Assembly (NCBI GenBank): GCA_021204285.1
Contig: JAJPZP010000172.1
Span: forward strand, 1-15,135
Direction: 5' to 3'
DNA length: 15,135 bases
Origin: Lachnospiraceae bacterium
Lineage (GTDB): Bacteria; Bacillota; Clostridia; Lachnospirales; Lachnospiraceae
The position numbers and the translations under genes were made by a program. Each line of letters opens with the position of its first letter. Positions within the stretch are counted from its first letter, which is position 1. Of the stretch, positions 1-7,322 are shown in pieces. The notes beneath the pieces were generated by a model. That model had not been told where the DNA came from. It was given only the letters and a program-made list of their open reading frames with translations, and ran no database searches.

Positions 1-285
1 CTTGTAATCCGTCTCATCCTCATCCGGATCTTCGATCTTGTAACGGCAGGAACCCAGAGCCGACGACGGGGTGTACTTCATGATTGCCAGCTCATCCGCA
101 TCCTCCTCGTCCATCACGTAAAGGCGATCATTCAGGACACCGACAATTCCATTCGCCGCGCCATAGACCTTTGTGATGCAGTCCGCATCCAGGCCCGCTT
201 TGATCGCACCGTAGCAGCTCGCGTTGATTACAGAAGACGGTCCGCCTGACTGTCCGATAATCATAGCTCCTCTTAATTCGCTCAT
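1..285 (-). CDS. pfp: Phosphofructokinase family, probably PPi-dependent (N-terminal 95 residues, cut by window edge)
   Basis: Reading from the ATG at 285 gives MSELRGAMIIGQSGGPSSVI, the glycine-rich nucleotide/phosphate-binding start of the phosphofructokinase family (GQSGGP, then VINAS). The segments VYGAANGIVGVL and TPSSALGSCRYK follow; I associate the latter with the clostridial/spirochaete PPi-dependent branch. The enzyme phosphorylates fructose 6-phosphate in the glycolytic step, reversibly if it uses PPi. The residues that separate ATP from PPi users lie beyond the window, so donor choice is inference. The start is set by a perfect AGGAGG at 295-300, nine bases upstream of the ATG. The 105-base gap to glyS contains a stem-loop (323-360) but no convincing promoter. 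The gene may be co-transcribed with glyS or controlled through that hairpin. Confidence 0.88.
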   Translation of the reverse strand, partial: MSELRGAMIIGQSGGPSSVINASCYGAIKAGLDADCITKVYGAANGIVGVLNDRLYVMDEEDADELAIMKYTPSSALGSCRYKIEDPDEDETDYK

Positions 286-322
286 TTTTTTCAACCTCCT
301 GAAAATTTTTTATAGAACAGTT

Positions 323-360
323 CAGAACAACAGCGAAGTGCCCGGGGGCCTGCTGTCCTG
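323..360 (-). promoter_or_regulatory. 11-bp stem-loop between glyS and the phosphofructokinase gene
   Basis: On the minus-strand transcript the arm at 360-350 (CAGGACAGCAG) pairs along all 11 positions with the arm at 333-323 (CTGTTGTTCTG). Nine pairs are Watson-Crick and two are G-U. The 16-base loop contains a further GCC/GGC possibility. The wobble pairs work only in RNA read in the gene direction; the opposite strand would have A-C mismatches. The sequence after the stem (AACTGTTCTATAAAAAATTT) has no clean U-run, so a simple Rho-independent terminator is doubtful. It may be a partial terminator, an attenuator or a transcript-stabilising hairpin. Confidence 0.45.
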
Positions 361-390
361 AGCAGTTACATATATGGTTACATAATAATA

Positions 391-1779
391 TTAAAACGCA
401 AATTTCTCTGCAAAATATGCGTCCAGCTCTTCAATCTTCACGCGCTCCTGCCCCATCGTGTCGCGATCGCGAACGGTGACGCAGCCATCATCCACCGACT
501 CAAAGTCGTAGGTCACACAGAAAGGCGTTCCGATCTCATCCTGACGGCGGTAACGCTTGCCGATATTGCCGCGATCATCGTACTCGCAGTTATATTTTCC
601 GGAAAGCTGCATGTAGATCTGCTCCGCGCCCTCGTTCAGCTTCTTCGAGAGCGGAAGTACGCCGATTTTCACCGGTGCAAGCGCCGGGTGGAAGCGCAGA
701 ACGGTACGCATATCACCGCCTTCAAGCTCCTCCTCATCATAGGCCGAACACAGGAAGGCGAGTACCACGCGGTCTGCGCCAAGCGAAGGCTCAATCACAT
801 AGGGGATATATTTCTCCTTCTGCTCATCGTCGAAATAACTCATATCCTGGCCGGACACATTCTGATGCTGCGTCAGATCATAATCCGTGCGATCCGCAAT
901 ACCCCAGAGTTCTCCCCAGCCGAAGGGGAACAAAAACTCGATATCCGTCGTCCCCTTACTGTAGAAGCAGAGCTCTTCCGGAGAATGGTCACGCAGACGC
1001 ATCTCCTCTTCCTTAATTCCCAGGCTCAGAAGCCAGTCACGGCAGAAACCTCTCCAGTACTGGAACCACTCAAGATCCGTACCCGGACGGCAGAAAAACT
1101 CAAGCTCCATCTGCTCAAACTCGCGCGTGCGGAATGTGAAGTTTCCGGGCGTGATCTCATTGCGGAACGATTTCCCGATCTGGCCGATGCCGAAGGGCAG
1201 CTTTTTGCGGGAAGTCCGCTGTACATTTTTGAAGTTCACAAAAATCCCCTGTGCGGTCTCCGGACGCAGGTACACGGTATTTTTTGCATCCTCGGTGACG
1301 CCCTGGAAGGTCTTGAACATCAGGTTGAACTGACGGATATCGGTAAAATCTTTTTTTCCACAGCTCGGACAGACAATGTCATGCTCGTCGATATAGCTCT
1401 TCATCTGCTCCTGCGACCAGCCGTCGATCGGCACTTCCGGCTCTATCCCCTGCTCACTCATATAATCCTCGATCAGCTTGTCTGCACGGAAACGCTCCTT
1501 GCAGGCCTTGCAGTCCATCAGCGGATCGGAGAAACCGCCGAGATGCCCGGAAGCAACCCAGGTCTGCGGGTTCATCAGGATTGCGCAGTCCACGCCCACA
1601 TTGTAGGGATTCTCCTGCACGAACTTCTGCCACCAGGCTTTCTTCACGTTGTTCTTCAGCTCCACACCAAGATTGCCGTAGTCCCAGGTGTTCGCCAGCC
1701 CGCCATAGATCTCACTGCCCGGATATACAAAGCCGCGGTTCTTGGCAAGCGCTACAATCTTGTCCATTGTCTTTTCCAT
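391..1779 (-). CDS. glyS: Glycyl-tRNA synthetase, dimeric class II type
   Basis: This cytoplasmic enzyme charges tRNA-Gly with glycine using ATP. The 462-residue protein shows the single-chain (alpha2) architecture. The N-terminus has [15 protein letters not shown]. An inserted zinc-binding-like element has C90-x2-C93 and C137-x2-C140. RPETAQGIF is at 172-180, class II motif 2 at about 205-229 (FRNE...[14 protein letters not shown]) and motif 3 at about 330-343 (EPSLGADR). The anticodon-binding domain occupies about 366-462. An in-frame ATG 42 bases further upstream exists, but the ATG at 1779 is preceded at eight bases by AGAGGAGAAA, and homology begins there. The gene sits downstream of recO, the place where Bacillus has the two-subunit glyQ-glyS. 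No T-box leader (AGGGTGGNACCGCG) is present in the 117-base upstream gap, which is mostly an inverted repeat. Confidence 0.97.
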   Translation of the reverse strand: MEKTMDKIVALAKNRGFVYPGSEIYGGLANTWDYGNLGVELKNNVKKAWWQKFVQENPYNVGVDCAILMNPQTWVASGHLGGFSDPLMDCKACKERFRADKLIEDYMSEQGIEPEVPIDGWSQEQMKSYIDEHDIVCPSCGKKDFTDIRQFNLMFKTFQGVTEDAKNTVYLRPETAQGIFVNFKNVQRTSRKKLPFGIGQIGKSFRNEITPGNFTFRTREFEQMELEFFCRPGTDLEWFQYWRGFCRDWLLSLGIKEEEMRLRDHSPEELCFYSKGTTDIEFLFPFGWGELWGIADRTDYDLTQHQNVSGQDMSYFDDEQKEKYIPYVIEPSLGADRVVLAFLCSAYDEEELEGGDMRTVLRFHPALAPVKIGVLPLSKKLNEGAEQIYMQLSGKYNCEYDDRGNIGKRYRRQDEIGTPFCVTYDFESVDDGCVTVRDRDTMGQERVKIEELDAYFAEKFAF

Positions 1780-1813
1780 CTGTCTGTTTCTCCTCTTTCT
1801 ATTTTCAATACTA

Positions 1814-1893
1814 CAGGTCACAAAGTCATGAATTCGAATGTCCTAAAGGACTAACTTCGCGTCGCCGCATTCGATTCACGACTTTTGACCCTG
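1814..1893. repeat. 80-base imperfect inverted repeat between the lipoprotein gene and glyS
   Basis: The arm at 1816-1840 (GGTCACAAAGTC, then ATGAATTCGAATG) is nearly the reverse complement of 1868-1890. Alignment needs two single-base bulges and one substitution, giving 22 Watson-Crick pairs. On the minus-strand RNA the substitution is a G-U pair. The outer CA(G)/CTG adds further pairing, so the element spans about 1814-1893. The 27-base centre holds a small internal dyad TCCTAAAGGA (1841-1850). The pentamer TACTA lies directly left (1809-1813) and one base to the right (1895-1899), overlapping the lipoprotein stop codon. The hairpin starts six bases after that stop. There is no U-run, so it is not a typical terminator. 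It could be a MITE/REP-like element or an mRNA-stabilising structure. Confidence 0.8.
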
Positions 1894-1896
1894 GTA

Positions 1897-2487
1897 CTAA
1901 TATATAATATAAGCGTACTCGTCCTCGTCGTCAATCGGCATGACTTCCGCCATGCGGCTGCTCAGAATCTCGACGTTATTGCTGACATATTTGATCGCGG
2001 ACTCGGTCTGTACCAGGCACTCGTCGCGCAGCACCAGCACCTTGTTCGAGCTCTTTGCCGTGACCTCTACCGTGTCGTAATCCTCATAATCCGCGTCCCG
2101 GAAGACCATATCAAAGGTCAGACCCTCCGCCAGAGCCTCCTCAACCGTTCCCTGAAAACAATAGAGCTCATTGTAGGCGCTGTAGGCCTCCACATCCGGA
2201 TAATCCAGCAGCAGATAGATGGCGCTGTTCTTCAGCTCCACACTCTGAATCGATACCTGCTCCTCCTCAAAATTCTGATTGTAGGTCTGAATCTCCTTCT
2301 CTACCATGAACTTGAATTCGTCAAAGCTGTAGTAATCCTGGGCGAAACTCTCCACGATCGCCTCCGTAATGCTCCCGTCCTTCTGTATGTACAGGGAAGA
2401 TGCCGACGGCTCAAAAGAGCTGCCGCCGCAACCTGTCAGAAGAAGCATAACAGCCAGCACGCATACAATCTGTAAAGATTTTCTCAT
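1897..2487 (-). CDS. Small predicted lipoprotein of unknown function
   Basis: I do not recognise a named family for this 196-residue protein. Residues 1-19 form a lipoprotein signal peptide (MRK, then a hydrophobic stretch) ending in the lipobox LLTGC, with Cys20 as the expected lipidation site. It is therefore probably anchored to the outer face of the cytoplasmic membrane. The mature part is acidic and contains no obvious catalytic motif; it looks like a mixed alpha/beta domain with a Tyr/Asp/Glu-rich tail (DDEDEYAYIIY). The start ATG at 2487 has a strong GAGGAGGAG six bases upstream. A good promoter (2525-2553) lies just ahead, so this is probably the first gene of a unit continuing into glyS. 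Its location next to recO and glyS may be conserved in relatives, which I cannot test. Confidence 0.88.
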   Translation of the reverse strand: MRKSLQIVCVLAVMLLLTGCGGSSFEPSASSLYIQKDGSITEAIVESFAQDYYSFDEFKFMVEKEIQTYNQNFEEEQVSIQSVELKNSAIYLLLDYPDVEAYSAYNELYCFQGTVEEALAEGLTFDMVFRDADYEDYDTVEVTAKSSNKVLVLRDECLVQTESAIKYVSNNVEILSSRMAEVMPIDDEDEYAYIIY

Positions 2488-2524
2488 GCATTCTCCTCCT
2501 CAAAGTCCACACGGACTCTTTCAA

Positions 2525-2553
2525 AGTATACCCGTTTTACAGACAAGTTTCAA
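2525..2553 (-). promoter_or_regulatory. Sigma-A-type promoter for the lipoprotein-glyS unit
   Basis: On the minus strand: TTGAAA (2553-2548), a 17-base spacer, then TATACT (2530-2525). Each hexamer differs from consensus at one position. It overlaps the recO stop codon (2537-2539). The expected start of transcription is near 2518. This gives a leader of about 30 bases that begins with a 5-bp hairpin AGTCC-GTGT-GGACT (2517-2504) immediately before the lipoprotein ribosome binding site. Confidence 0.7.
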
Positions 2554-3199
2554 GTATTTCCAACGATTTAAAATGGTGTTCCACATAGTGCTCGCGCAGC
2601 CAGGTCACGACACGGCCAAATTCCGCACATACCGGCTCACTGAGCGTGAAGGTATAGAGCTTCTCCACCGGTGAGGCGACCACATACTGAAACGCATAAC
2701 AGGTGGAGGCATTCAGATTCCAGGATTCGAAAGCTTCGAGCGACTGCGGGCATTCCCCGCTGAAGACCATCGCTTTCAGCTCAAATATGTAACGCGCAAG
2801 CTCCCTGGGCAGCGAGAGAACCGACAACGCCCGCAGGGACTGATAGACAAGCCGCAGATAATCCCCCGCGTCCGCATTCTCCCGCGTGTAATAATCCGCA
2901 AACTCCAGAAAATACTGCCCATAACAGGAACCTTCGAAATCCGTCATCAGCTCGCTGAAATAATTTGTCACCGAAGCCTGGGCAATGCTGTACGCCGTGC
3001 GCCCCTCCCGGACCTGGAACTGTCCGAATGCAAACACATTGGTTGGCGCCAGCAGCTGGCTGTTCGGTCTGCGCGCTCCACGGGCGAAAGCGCGAAGCTT
3101 TCCCTGTTCCTTCGTCAGAAGCACGACCAGCCTGTCATAATCGCCCGCCGGCCTCGCGGACAGTACGATCCCCGTCACCGTAAAGCTCTCGCCGCTCAT
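2537..3199 (-). CDS. recO: DNA repair/recombination mediator protein RecO
   Basis: RecO acts in the cytoplasm with RecR to load RecA onto SSB-coated single-stranded DNA in gap repair. The N-terminal OB-fold begins with the family pattern TVTGIVLSARPAGDYDR, followed by VVLLTKEQGKLRAFARGARR. The helical C-terminal part ends in the typical HHFKSLEIL. At 220 residues it is slightly short (usually about 240-260). The paired CxxC motifs of the zinc site found in many RecO proteins are not visible; cysteines are single (GSCYG, GECPQ, STCYA, PVCAE). I chose the ATG at 3199 because GGGTGAG sits just upstream and family members start this close to TGIVL. A GTG at 3208 would add three residues (MRK). 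The first 65 bases overlap yqzL in another frame. Identification is based on the ends and the gene order. Confidence 0.93.
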   Translation of the reverse strand: MSGESFTVTGIVLSARPAGDYDRLVVLLTKEQGKLRAFARGARRPNSQLLAPTNVFAFGQFQVREGRTAYSIAQASVTNYFSELMTDFEGSCYGQYFLEFADYYTRENADAGDYLRLVYQSLRALSVLSLPRELARYIFELKAMVFSGECPQSLEAFESWNLNASTCYAFQYVVASPVEKLYTFTLSEPVCAEFGRVVTWLREHYVEHHFKSLEILETCL

Positions 3200-3296
3200 T
3201 TTTCTCACCCGTCTCTTTTCTGTTGCCTGCCTGCTTCCGGTAGGCCAGATACTCCCTCACATCCCCGGTATTCACAAACTGACTCCAATGATCCAT
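3135..3296 (-). CDS. yqzL: YqzL-family small protein, 53 residues, overlapping recO
   Basis: Between era and recO an ATG at 3296 opens a 53-codon frame. It starts MDHWSQFVNTGDVREYLAYR and stops with TGA at 3137-3135. The pattern W-x2-F-x2-TG-x-V-x2-YL matches my memory of Bacillus YqzL, which is encoded in the same era-yqzL-recO slot. The function of the family is unknown. A purine-rich GGAAGCGGCGGAAG precedes the ATG; the AAGGAAGCGG part is the likely binding site. The charged tail (from about residue 31, GEKNERRELYGD) is read out of frame through the recO start region, an overlap of about 65 bases. That suggests translational coupling. The tail may be sequence imposed by recO rather than selected for itself. 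Family assignment is from memory of the motif plus position. Confidence 0.75.
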   Translation of the reverse strand: MDHWSQFVNTGDVREYLAYRKQAGNRKETGEKNERRELYGDGDRTVREAGGRL

Positions 3297-3367
3297 CTTC
3301 CGCCGCTTCCTTTCGTTTCCTCAGAGGTCGTGTACATCAACCTTAGAATCTCCGAAGCGGGCGGCCT

Positions 3368-4273
3368 CTATACTTCCTTCCGGTCATATCCAAAATTTTT
3401 CATCAGGAAATCAGAATCTCTCCAGTCCTTCTTCACCTTCACCCAGAGCTTCAGGTTCACCTTCGCCCCAAGCTGGCGCTCAATCTCAAAGCGCGCCGCG
3501 GAACCGATCTTTTTGAGCATGGCGCCGCCTTTCCCGATGATGATTCCCTTGTGGGAAGCCTTCTCACAGACAATCGTGGCCTCGACATCCCAGATCCGTC
3601 CATCCGGGCGAGGCTGCATTCTGTCGATCTGCACCGCAATACCGTGCGGAATCTCCTCGCTCAGAAGCTGCAACGCCTTCTCCCGGATCAGCTCCGCAGC
3701 GATCTGCCGCAGCGGCTGATCCGTCACCGTATCCTCATCATAAAACATCGGTCCATAGGGCAGGTATTTAAAAATCACCTCAACCAGCGTATCCGTATTC
3801 GTTCCCTTCAGCGCGGAGACCGGCACGATATCCGCGAAATCCAGGATCTTCCTCCAGGCATCAATAAAGCCCAGCACCTCTTCCTTTTTTACCTGATCGA
3901 CCTTGTTGATGACGAGCACGACCGGAACCGTCCCTTTCGCAAGACGCTCCGCGATGCGCTGCTCCCCGGCTCCGATATGGATACCCGGCTCGACAAGCCA
4001 GAGTACCACGTCCGACTCCTTCAGCGCGCGCTCGGCGACGCCGACCATGTATTCCCCGAGCTTATTCTTCGCCCGGTGAATGCCCGGCGTATCGAGAAAG
4101 ACGATCTGCCCCTGTTCACAGGTATACACCGTCTGAATCCGGTTTCTCGTCGTCTGCGGCTTATGGGACGTGATCGCAATCTTCTGTCCGATCAGCCGGT
4201 TCATCAGCGTCGACTTCCCCACATTGGGCCTGCCGATCAGCGCGGCAAAACCCGTTTTCTTCTGTTCTTCCAT
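3368..4273 (-). CDS. era: GTPase Era
   Basis: Era binds the 3' end of 16S rRNA and 30S precursors and acts in ribosome assembly and growth control. The 301-residue length is typical. The GTPase domain shows G1 GRPNVGKS (14-21), the switch I TTRNR (41-45), G3 DTPG (61-64), G4 NKVD (123-126) and G5 SALKG (153-157). The C-terminal KH RNA-binding domain has its GKGG loop at 247-250 (IIIGKGGAMLKKIG). The open frame extends upstream to 4438, but those 55 residues are out-of-frame peptidase sequence. The ATG at 4273 has AGAGGGAAGAG directly upstream and matches the family start. Only 10 bases separate it from the peptidase stop codon, and the ribosome binding site overlaps that stop, so the two genes are probably translationally coupled. 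The following yqzL is 71 bases away. Confidence 0.97.
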   Translation of the reverse strand: MEEQKKTGFAALIGRPNVGKSTLMNRLIGQKIAITSHKPQTTRNRIQTVYTCEQGQIVFLDTPGIHRAKNKLGEYMVGVAERALKESDVVLWLVEPGIHIGAGEQRIAERLAKGTVPVVLVINKVDQVKKEEVLGFIDAWRKILDFADIVPVSALKGTNTDTLVEVIFKYLPYGPMFYDEDTVTDQPLRQIAAELIREKALQLLSEEIPHGIAVQIDRMQPRPDGRIWDVEATIVCEKASHKGIIIGKGGAMLKKIGSAARFEIERQLGAKVNLKLWVKVKKDWRDSDFLMKNFGYDRKEV

Positions 4274-4283
4274 TCTCTTCCCT

Positions 4284-7205
4284 CTATGCGTTGACGCTGA
4301 AGATCTCATCAAACAGATCCTTATCTTTTTCAATGTGCTCCGCGTTTCCGACCACGCAAAGGCTGTCTTCTGCCAGCAGTTCACGAATTCCTTCCGCCAG
4401 CGCACGGATATCCGCGCTCTGCACATCCAGCGCCTCATCGCGCACCCTCTGCGCGTCCGCTTCCGTTGTGTGCGTGAGCCATGCCGTCATAGAACGGTTT
4501 CCCGCCGCACGCGGCGTCAGGGGCGTGTCCAGCTCACTGAAGGTTCCGATAATGTACTTCGTCATCTCCCGCTCATCCGCCTCAAACTGCGCGACATAAT
4601 CCGCCGTCCTTTCAAAGACTTCGTTCGTCTGCCGCAGATTCGGATCGCGGTAGGAGACGAGGAAGGCGTCGCCGTGGACGCCAAAACCGCTCATGCAGCC
4701 ATAAGCGCCGCCTTTCACCCGCACCTGACTCCACAGATACTCGTAGCTCAGGATCACCCGTAATACATGATATGCTCCGGTATAGTGGCTGATGTGTCCT
4801 GCGCGCGCCACATACTGGACCGAAGACGGGATTGCGATACCTTCGCGCAGCGCTGGCATTTTCTTCAGCGACTGATCTGCCCCGGGCGGCACGACCGCGT
4901 CCCGTATGAGTGCCTGACGCAGTGCCGGGATTTCCCTTTTTACTGCTTCCAGTCCATCTTCACGCGACGTACAGCTGATGATAAGATTCTCCGGTCTCAG
5001 CACAAGCTCTGCCACCAGCCGCAATTTACCTGCGAGCTCCTCCTTCCGGGTCTCAAAATCACGATCCATCTCTTCCACAAACTGGTAGAACGTGATGCCC
5101 GTCAGGTATTCACTGATACGCGCAGTCGGAGAAAACTTCGAGCGCGCGCGCAGAGCTGCCGCGGAATGTCCGCCGGAGACCAGGTCCATATAAGCCTGAG
5201 ACTTCACCTCCGATAAAATCTCACGCAGGCGCTTATAATCATCCAGCTTCGAGCTCTTCACAATCTCCCGGATCATTGCAAAGGCAAACGGTGTATTTTC
5301 GGTGAGTACACGTGTACGTATCTCATACATCAGCCTGTATTTTTCAGGCTCATGACGGTCTGTATAAAGATTGGTCATATAAGAAATACCGCCCGTATGG
5401 CAATTGATCTCGTTGTAAAGCTCCCGGTAGCTGTAGCTCGCGGTATCCACATAGCCAATCACAAATTTCAGGAAGCCAAGATAGGGAAGCAGCTCATCCG
5501 GCAGCCTCGTCGCATCGAACAACAGGGTGATATAGCTGATCCCCGCTGTGAAAATGTCCTGGTGTAGCACGGGAAAGCCATCCACCTGAAGCTCCTGATT
5601 TACATAGGGTCTTATCTCCCTGCGGATATCCTGCCGTGTGAGCATCGGAATTTTCTTCAGATCCTCCGGTGCATCCTCCTCATCCTGCCAGGCCTTCAGC
5701 TCCCGCGTCGCTTTCGCGAGCTCCTCACGCTCCTTCCCACTCAGGCTTTCTTTATAAATTCTCAGCTTCTCCCTCAGTTCTGCGGCCTCCCTTGCCTCCA
5801 ACCCCGGTTCCGGCTTCAGCGTCAGGATCACGGTATGCGGGTTGTCCAAAATCCAGGTCTGTACCAGCTCCTCAAAATAGCGCCCGTCCAGATGTCTTTT
5901 CAGTTTCGCAAAGCTGTCCAGCTCAAGCAGATGCAGGAAAGGCTGCTTTTCGTCGTAAATCCAGCTGTCCAATACCTGCAGCCCGTACATCAGCCCCTTC
6001 GGATAGCTGCCAAAATCAGCCTCACGGTAGCGGAATTCATAGTAATTGATGCCCGCCTCGAGCGACTTCCGGTCAAAGCCGTTTTCCACAATGTCCGTGA
6101 GCGTCTTCCGGATCACCTCCACAAACTGCTCCTTCTGTGATGCATCCGCGTGTTTCGCGATCACCGAAAAGCTGAGCTGCGCGGTCCCGTTGTCGTACTG
6201 GCCGAAAACATCCTTTCCGATTCCTGCGTCAAGCAGCGCCTGCTTCAGCGGCGCTCCGGGCGCGGACAGGAGCGCGTAGTCCAGCACTTCAAACGCAATG
6301 TAGCGCTCCGCATCAAGGGCGGAACCCGCTGACACGCTGTAACTTAAGTAAGCCTTGCCCTCCGGCGATTCCTCCTCCGGAATCGAGTAGGGAACCGATT
6401 TCTCCACCGGCGCGGCAAAGGGTTTCTGCAGCGCGATCGTGGAATCCACTTCCCTGTACGCAAAATGAGACAGATAATGCTCGTCTATCCACATGAGCTT
6501 TTCCGCCATGTCCATGTTCCCATAAAGGTAAAGGTAGCTGTTCGAGGGATGATAATATTTCCGGTGAAAGTCAAGGAATCCCTCCCAGCTCAGCTCCGGG
6601 ATATGCTTCGGATGTCCGCCCGACTCATGAAAATAGGGGGTGTCCGGATAGAGGGTTGACATAATCTCCCGCTCGAGCTGATCCTCGACCGAGGAGAAGG
6701 CTCCCTTCATCTCATTGTAGACGACGCCGTTGATCTCAAGCTCCGCCTCCGGCGACTCCAGCTCATAATGCCAGCCCTCCTGCCGGAAGATCTTTTCCTC
6801 CCTGTAAATATTCGGATAAAAGACTGCATCCAGATAGACATGCATCAGATTCTGAAAGTCCTGATCATTGCAGCTCGCCACCGGGAACACCGTCTTGTCC
6901 GGATAGGTCATCGCATTCAGAAAGGTATTGAGCGAACCCTTCGCGAGCTCTATAAAGGGATCTTTCACCGGGAAATCCCTGGAACCGCAGAGTACCGTGT
7001 GCTCCAGAATATGCGGCACACCTGTGCTGTCTGACGGAGGCGTACGGAAAGCGATGCTGAACACCTTATTCTCATCCTCATTAGCCAGGAGCGCAATCCG
7101 TGCTCCGCTCTTTTTATGCCGCAGGAGATATCCCGCGGAGTCGAGCTCCGGCATTTCCTGCTTTTGCACCAGCTCATATGCTGCCAGTTCCTCTATTGCT
7201 GCCAC
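4284..7205 (-). CDS. M16C-family (PreP/insulinase-like) zinc metallopeptidase
   Basis: The 973-residue size and architecture match the M16C presequence-protease type, which degrades peptides in a closed chamber made by two M16 halves. The inverted zinc site is intact: H65-x2-E68-H69 (PHILEHTVLCGS) with the distal ligand E165 in NEMKGAFSSVEDQ. The 100-residue spacing from first His to distal Glu is what I recall for PreP. The C-terminal half contains RVKGGAYGCMSGFG, the pattern of the conserved substrate-binding Arg/Tyr pair. No signal peptide is visible, so it is probably cytoplasmic. Two GTG codons compete for the start. The one at 7205 lies seven bases from GGAGGT, while the one at 7211 is too close, so I prefer 7205. 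The gene follows the ptsH terminator and leads directly into era. Peptide recycling is the likely role. Confidence 0.95.
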   Translation of the reverse strand: MAAIEELAAYELVQKQEMPELDSAGYLLRHKKSGARIALLANEDENKVFSIAFRTPPSDSTGVPHILEHTVLCGSRDFPVKDPFIELAKGSLNTFLNAMTYPDKTVFPVASCNDQDFQNLMHVYLDAVFYPNIYREEKIFRQEGWHYELESPEAELEINGVVYNEMKGAFSSVEDQLEREIMSTLYPDTPYFHESGGHPKHIPELSWEGFLDFHRKYYHPSNSYLYLYGNMDMAEKLMWIDEHYLSHFAYREVDSTIALQKPFAAPVEKSVPYSIPEEESPEGKAYLSYSVSAGSALDAERYIAFEVLDYALLSAPGAPLKQALLDAGIGKDVFGQYDNGTAQLSFSVIAKHADASQKEQFVEVIRKTLTDIVENGFDRKSLEAGINYYEFRYREADFGSYPKGLMYGLQVLDSWIYDEKQPFLHLLELDSFAKLKRHLDGRYFEELVQTWILDNPHTVILTLKPEPGLEAREAAELREKLRIYKESLSGKEREELAKATRELKAWQDEEDAPEDLKKIPMLTRQDIRREIRPYVNQELQVDGFPVLHQDIFTAGISYITLLFDATRLPDELLPYLGFLKFVIGYVDTASYSYRELYNEINCHTGGISYMTNLYTDRHEPEKYRLMYEIRTRVLTENTPFAFAMIREIVKSSKLDDYKRLREILSEVKSQAYMDLVSGGHSAAALRARSKFSPTARISEYLTGITFYQFVEEMDRDFETRKEELAGKLRLVAELVLRPENLIISCTSREDGLEAVKREIPALRQALIRDAVVPPGADQSLKKMPALREGIAIPSSVQYVARAGHISHYTGAYHVLRVILSYEYLWSQVRVKGGAYGCMSGFGVHGDAFLVSYRDPNLRQTNEVFERTADYVAQFEADEREMTKYIIGTFSELDTPLTPRAAGNRSMTAWLTHTTEADAQRVRDEALDVQSADIRALAEGIRELLAEDSLCVVGNAEHIEKDKDLFDEIFSVNA

Positions 7206-7212
7206 TTGCACT

Positions 7213-7218
7213 ACCTCC
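7213..7218 (-). promoter_or_regulatory. Ribosome binding site that decides the M16C start
   Basis: The minus strand reads GGAGGT, then AGTGCAA, then GTG at 7205. An upstream in-frame GTG (7211) is only one base from GGAGGT, too close for normal initiation. The GTG at 7205, seven bases away, is therefore the better start and shortens the protein by two residues. I see no convincing promoter in the 106-base gap between ptsH and this gene; a CATACT near 7235 lacks a good -35. Confidence 0.6.
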
Positions 7219-7284
7219 GGTATTTTTCAGTCTTGTTTAGTATGCGACCTTCCGTCGTTTGTATCCGTATGAGTGGTCAGAAAG

Positions 7285-7314
7285 AGAGCCGGGGTAACTC
7301 TTCGCCCCGGCTCT
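7285..7314 (-). terminator. Terminator hairpin after ptsH
   Basis: Perfect 10-bp GC-rich inverted repeat: AGAGCCGGGG (7285-7294 on the plus strand) with its reverse complement at 7305-7314, and a 10-base loop. It begins eight bases after the ptsH stop codon. On the minus strand the stem is followed by CTTTCTGACC, a weak U-run. It probably ends the yicC-gmk-rpoZ-ptsI-ptsH transcript, perhaps with read-through into the peptidase gene, for which I see no clear promoter. Confidence 0.7.
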
Positions 7315-7322
7315 TCTCACTG

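Noticed and set aside
311..316. TATAAA as a -10 element for the phosphofructokinase gene
   Set aside because: At 17 bases the -35 would be TTCGCT, a poor match, and the site could equally be AT-rich leader sequence.
688..1854. 388-codon plus-strand open frame
   Set aside because: It lies exactly antisense to glyS, has no ribosome binding site or recognisable domain, and is explained by the codon use of the real gene.
1780..1896. T-box riboswitch upstream of glyS
   Set aside because: The 117-base gap is too short, is filled by the inverted repeat, and lacks the AGGGTGGNACCGCG core.
3551..4294. 247-codon plus-strand open frame
   Set aside because: Antisense to era with low-complexity Arg/Leu/Asp-rich translation and no start signals.
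4274..4438. 55-residue N-terminal extension of Era
   Set aside because: The extension is out-of-frame sequence of the peptidase gene; a good ribosome binding site and the family start fall at 4273.
7219..7284. Promoter for the M16C peptidase gene
   Set aside because: The CATACT near 7235 has only a 3/6 match at the proper -35 position; not strong enough to list.
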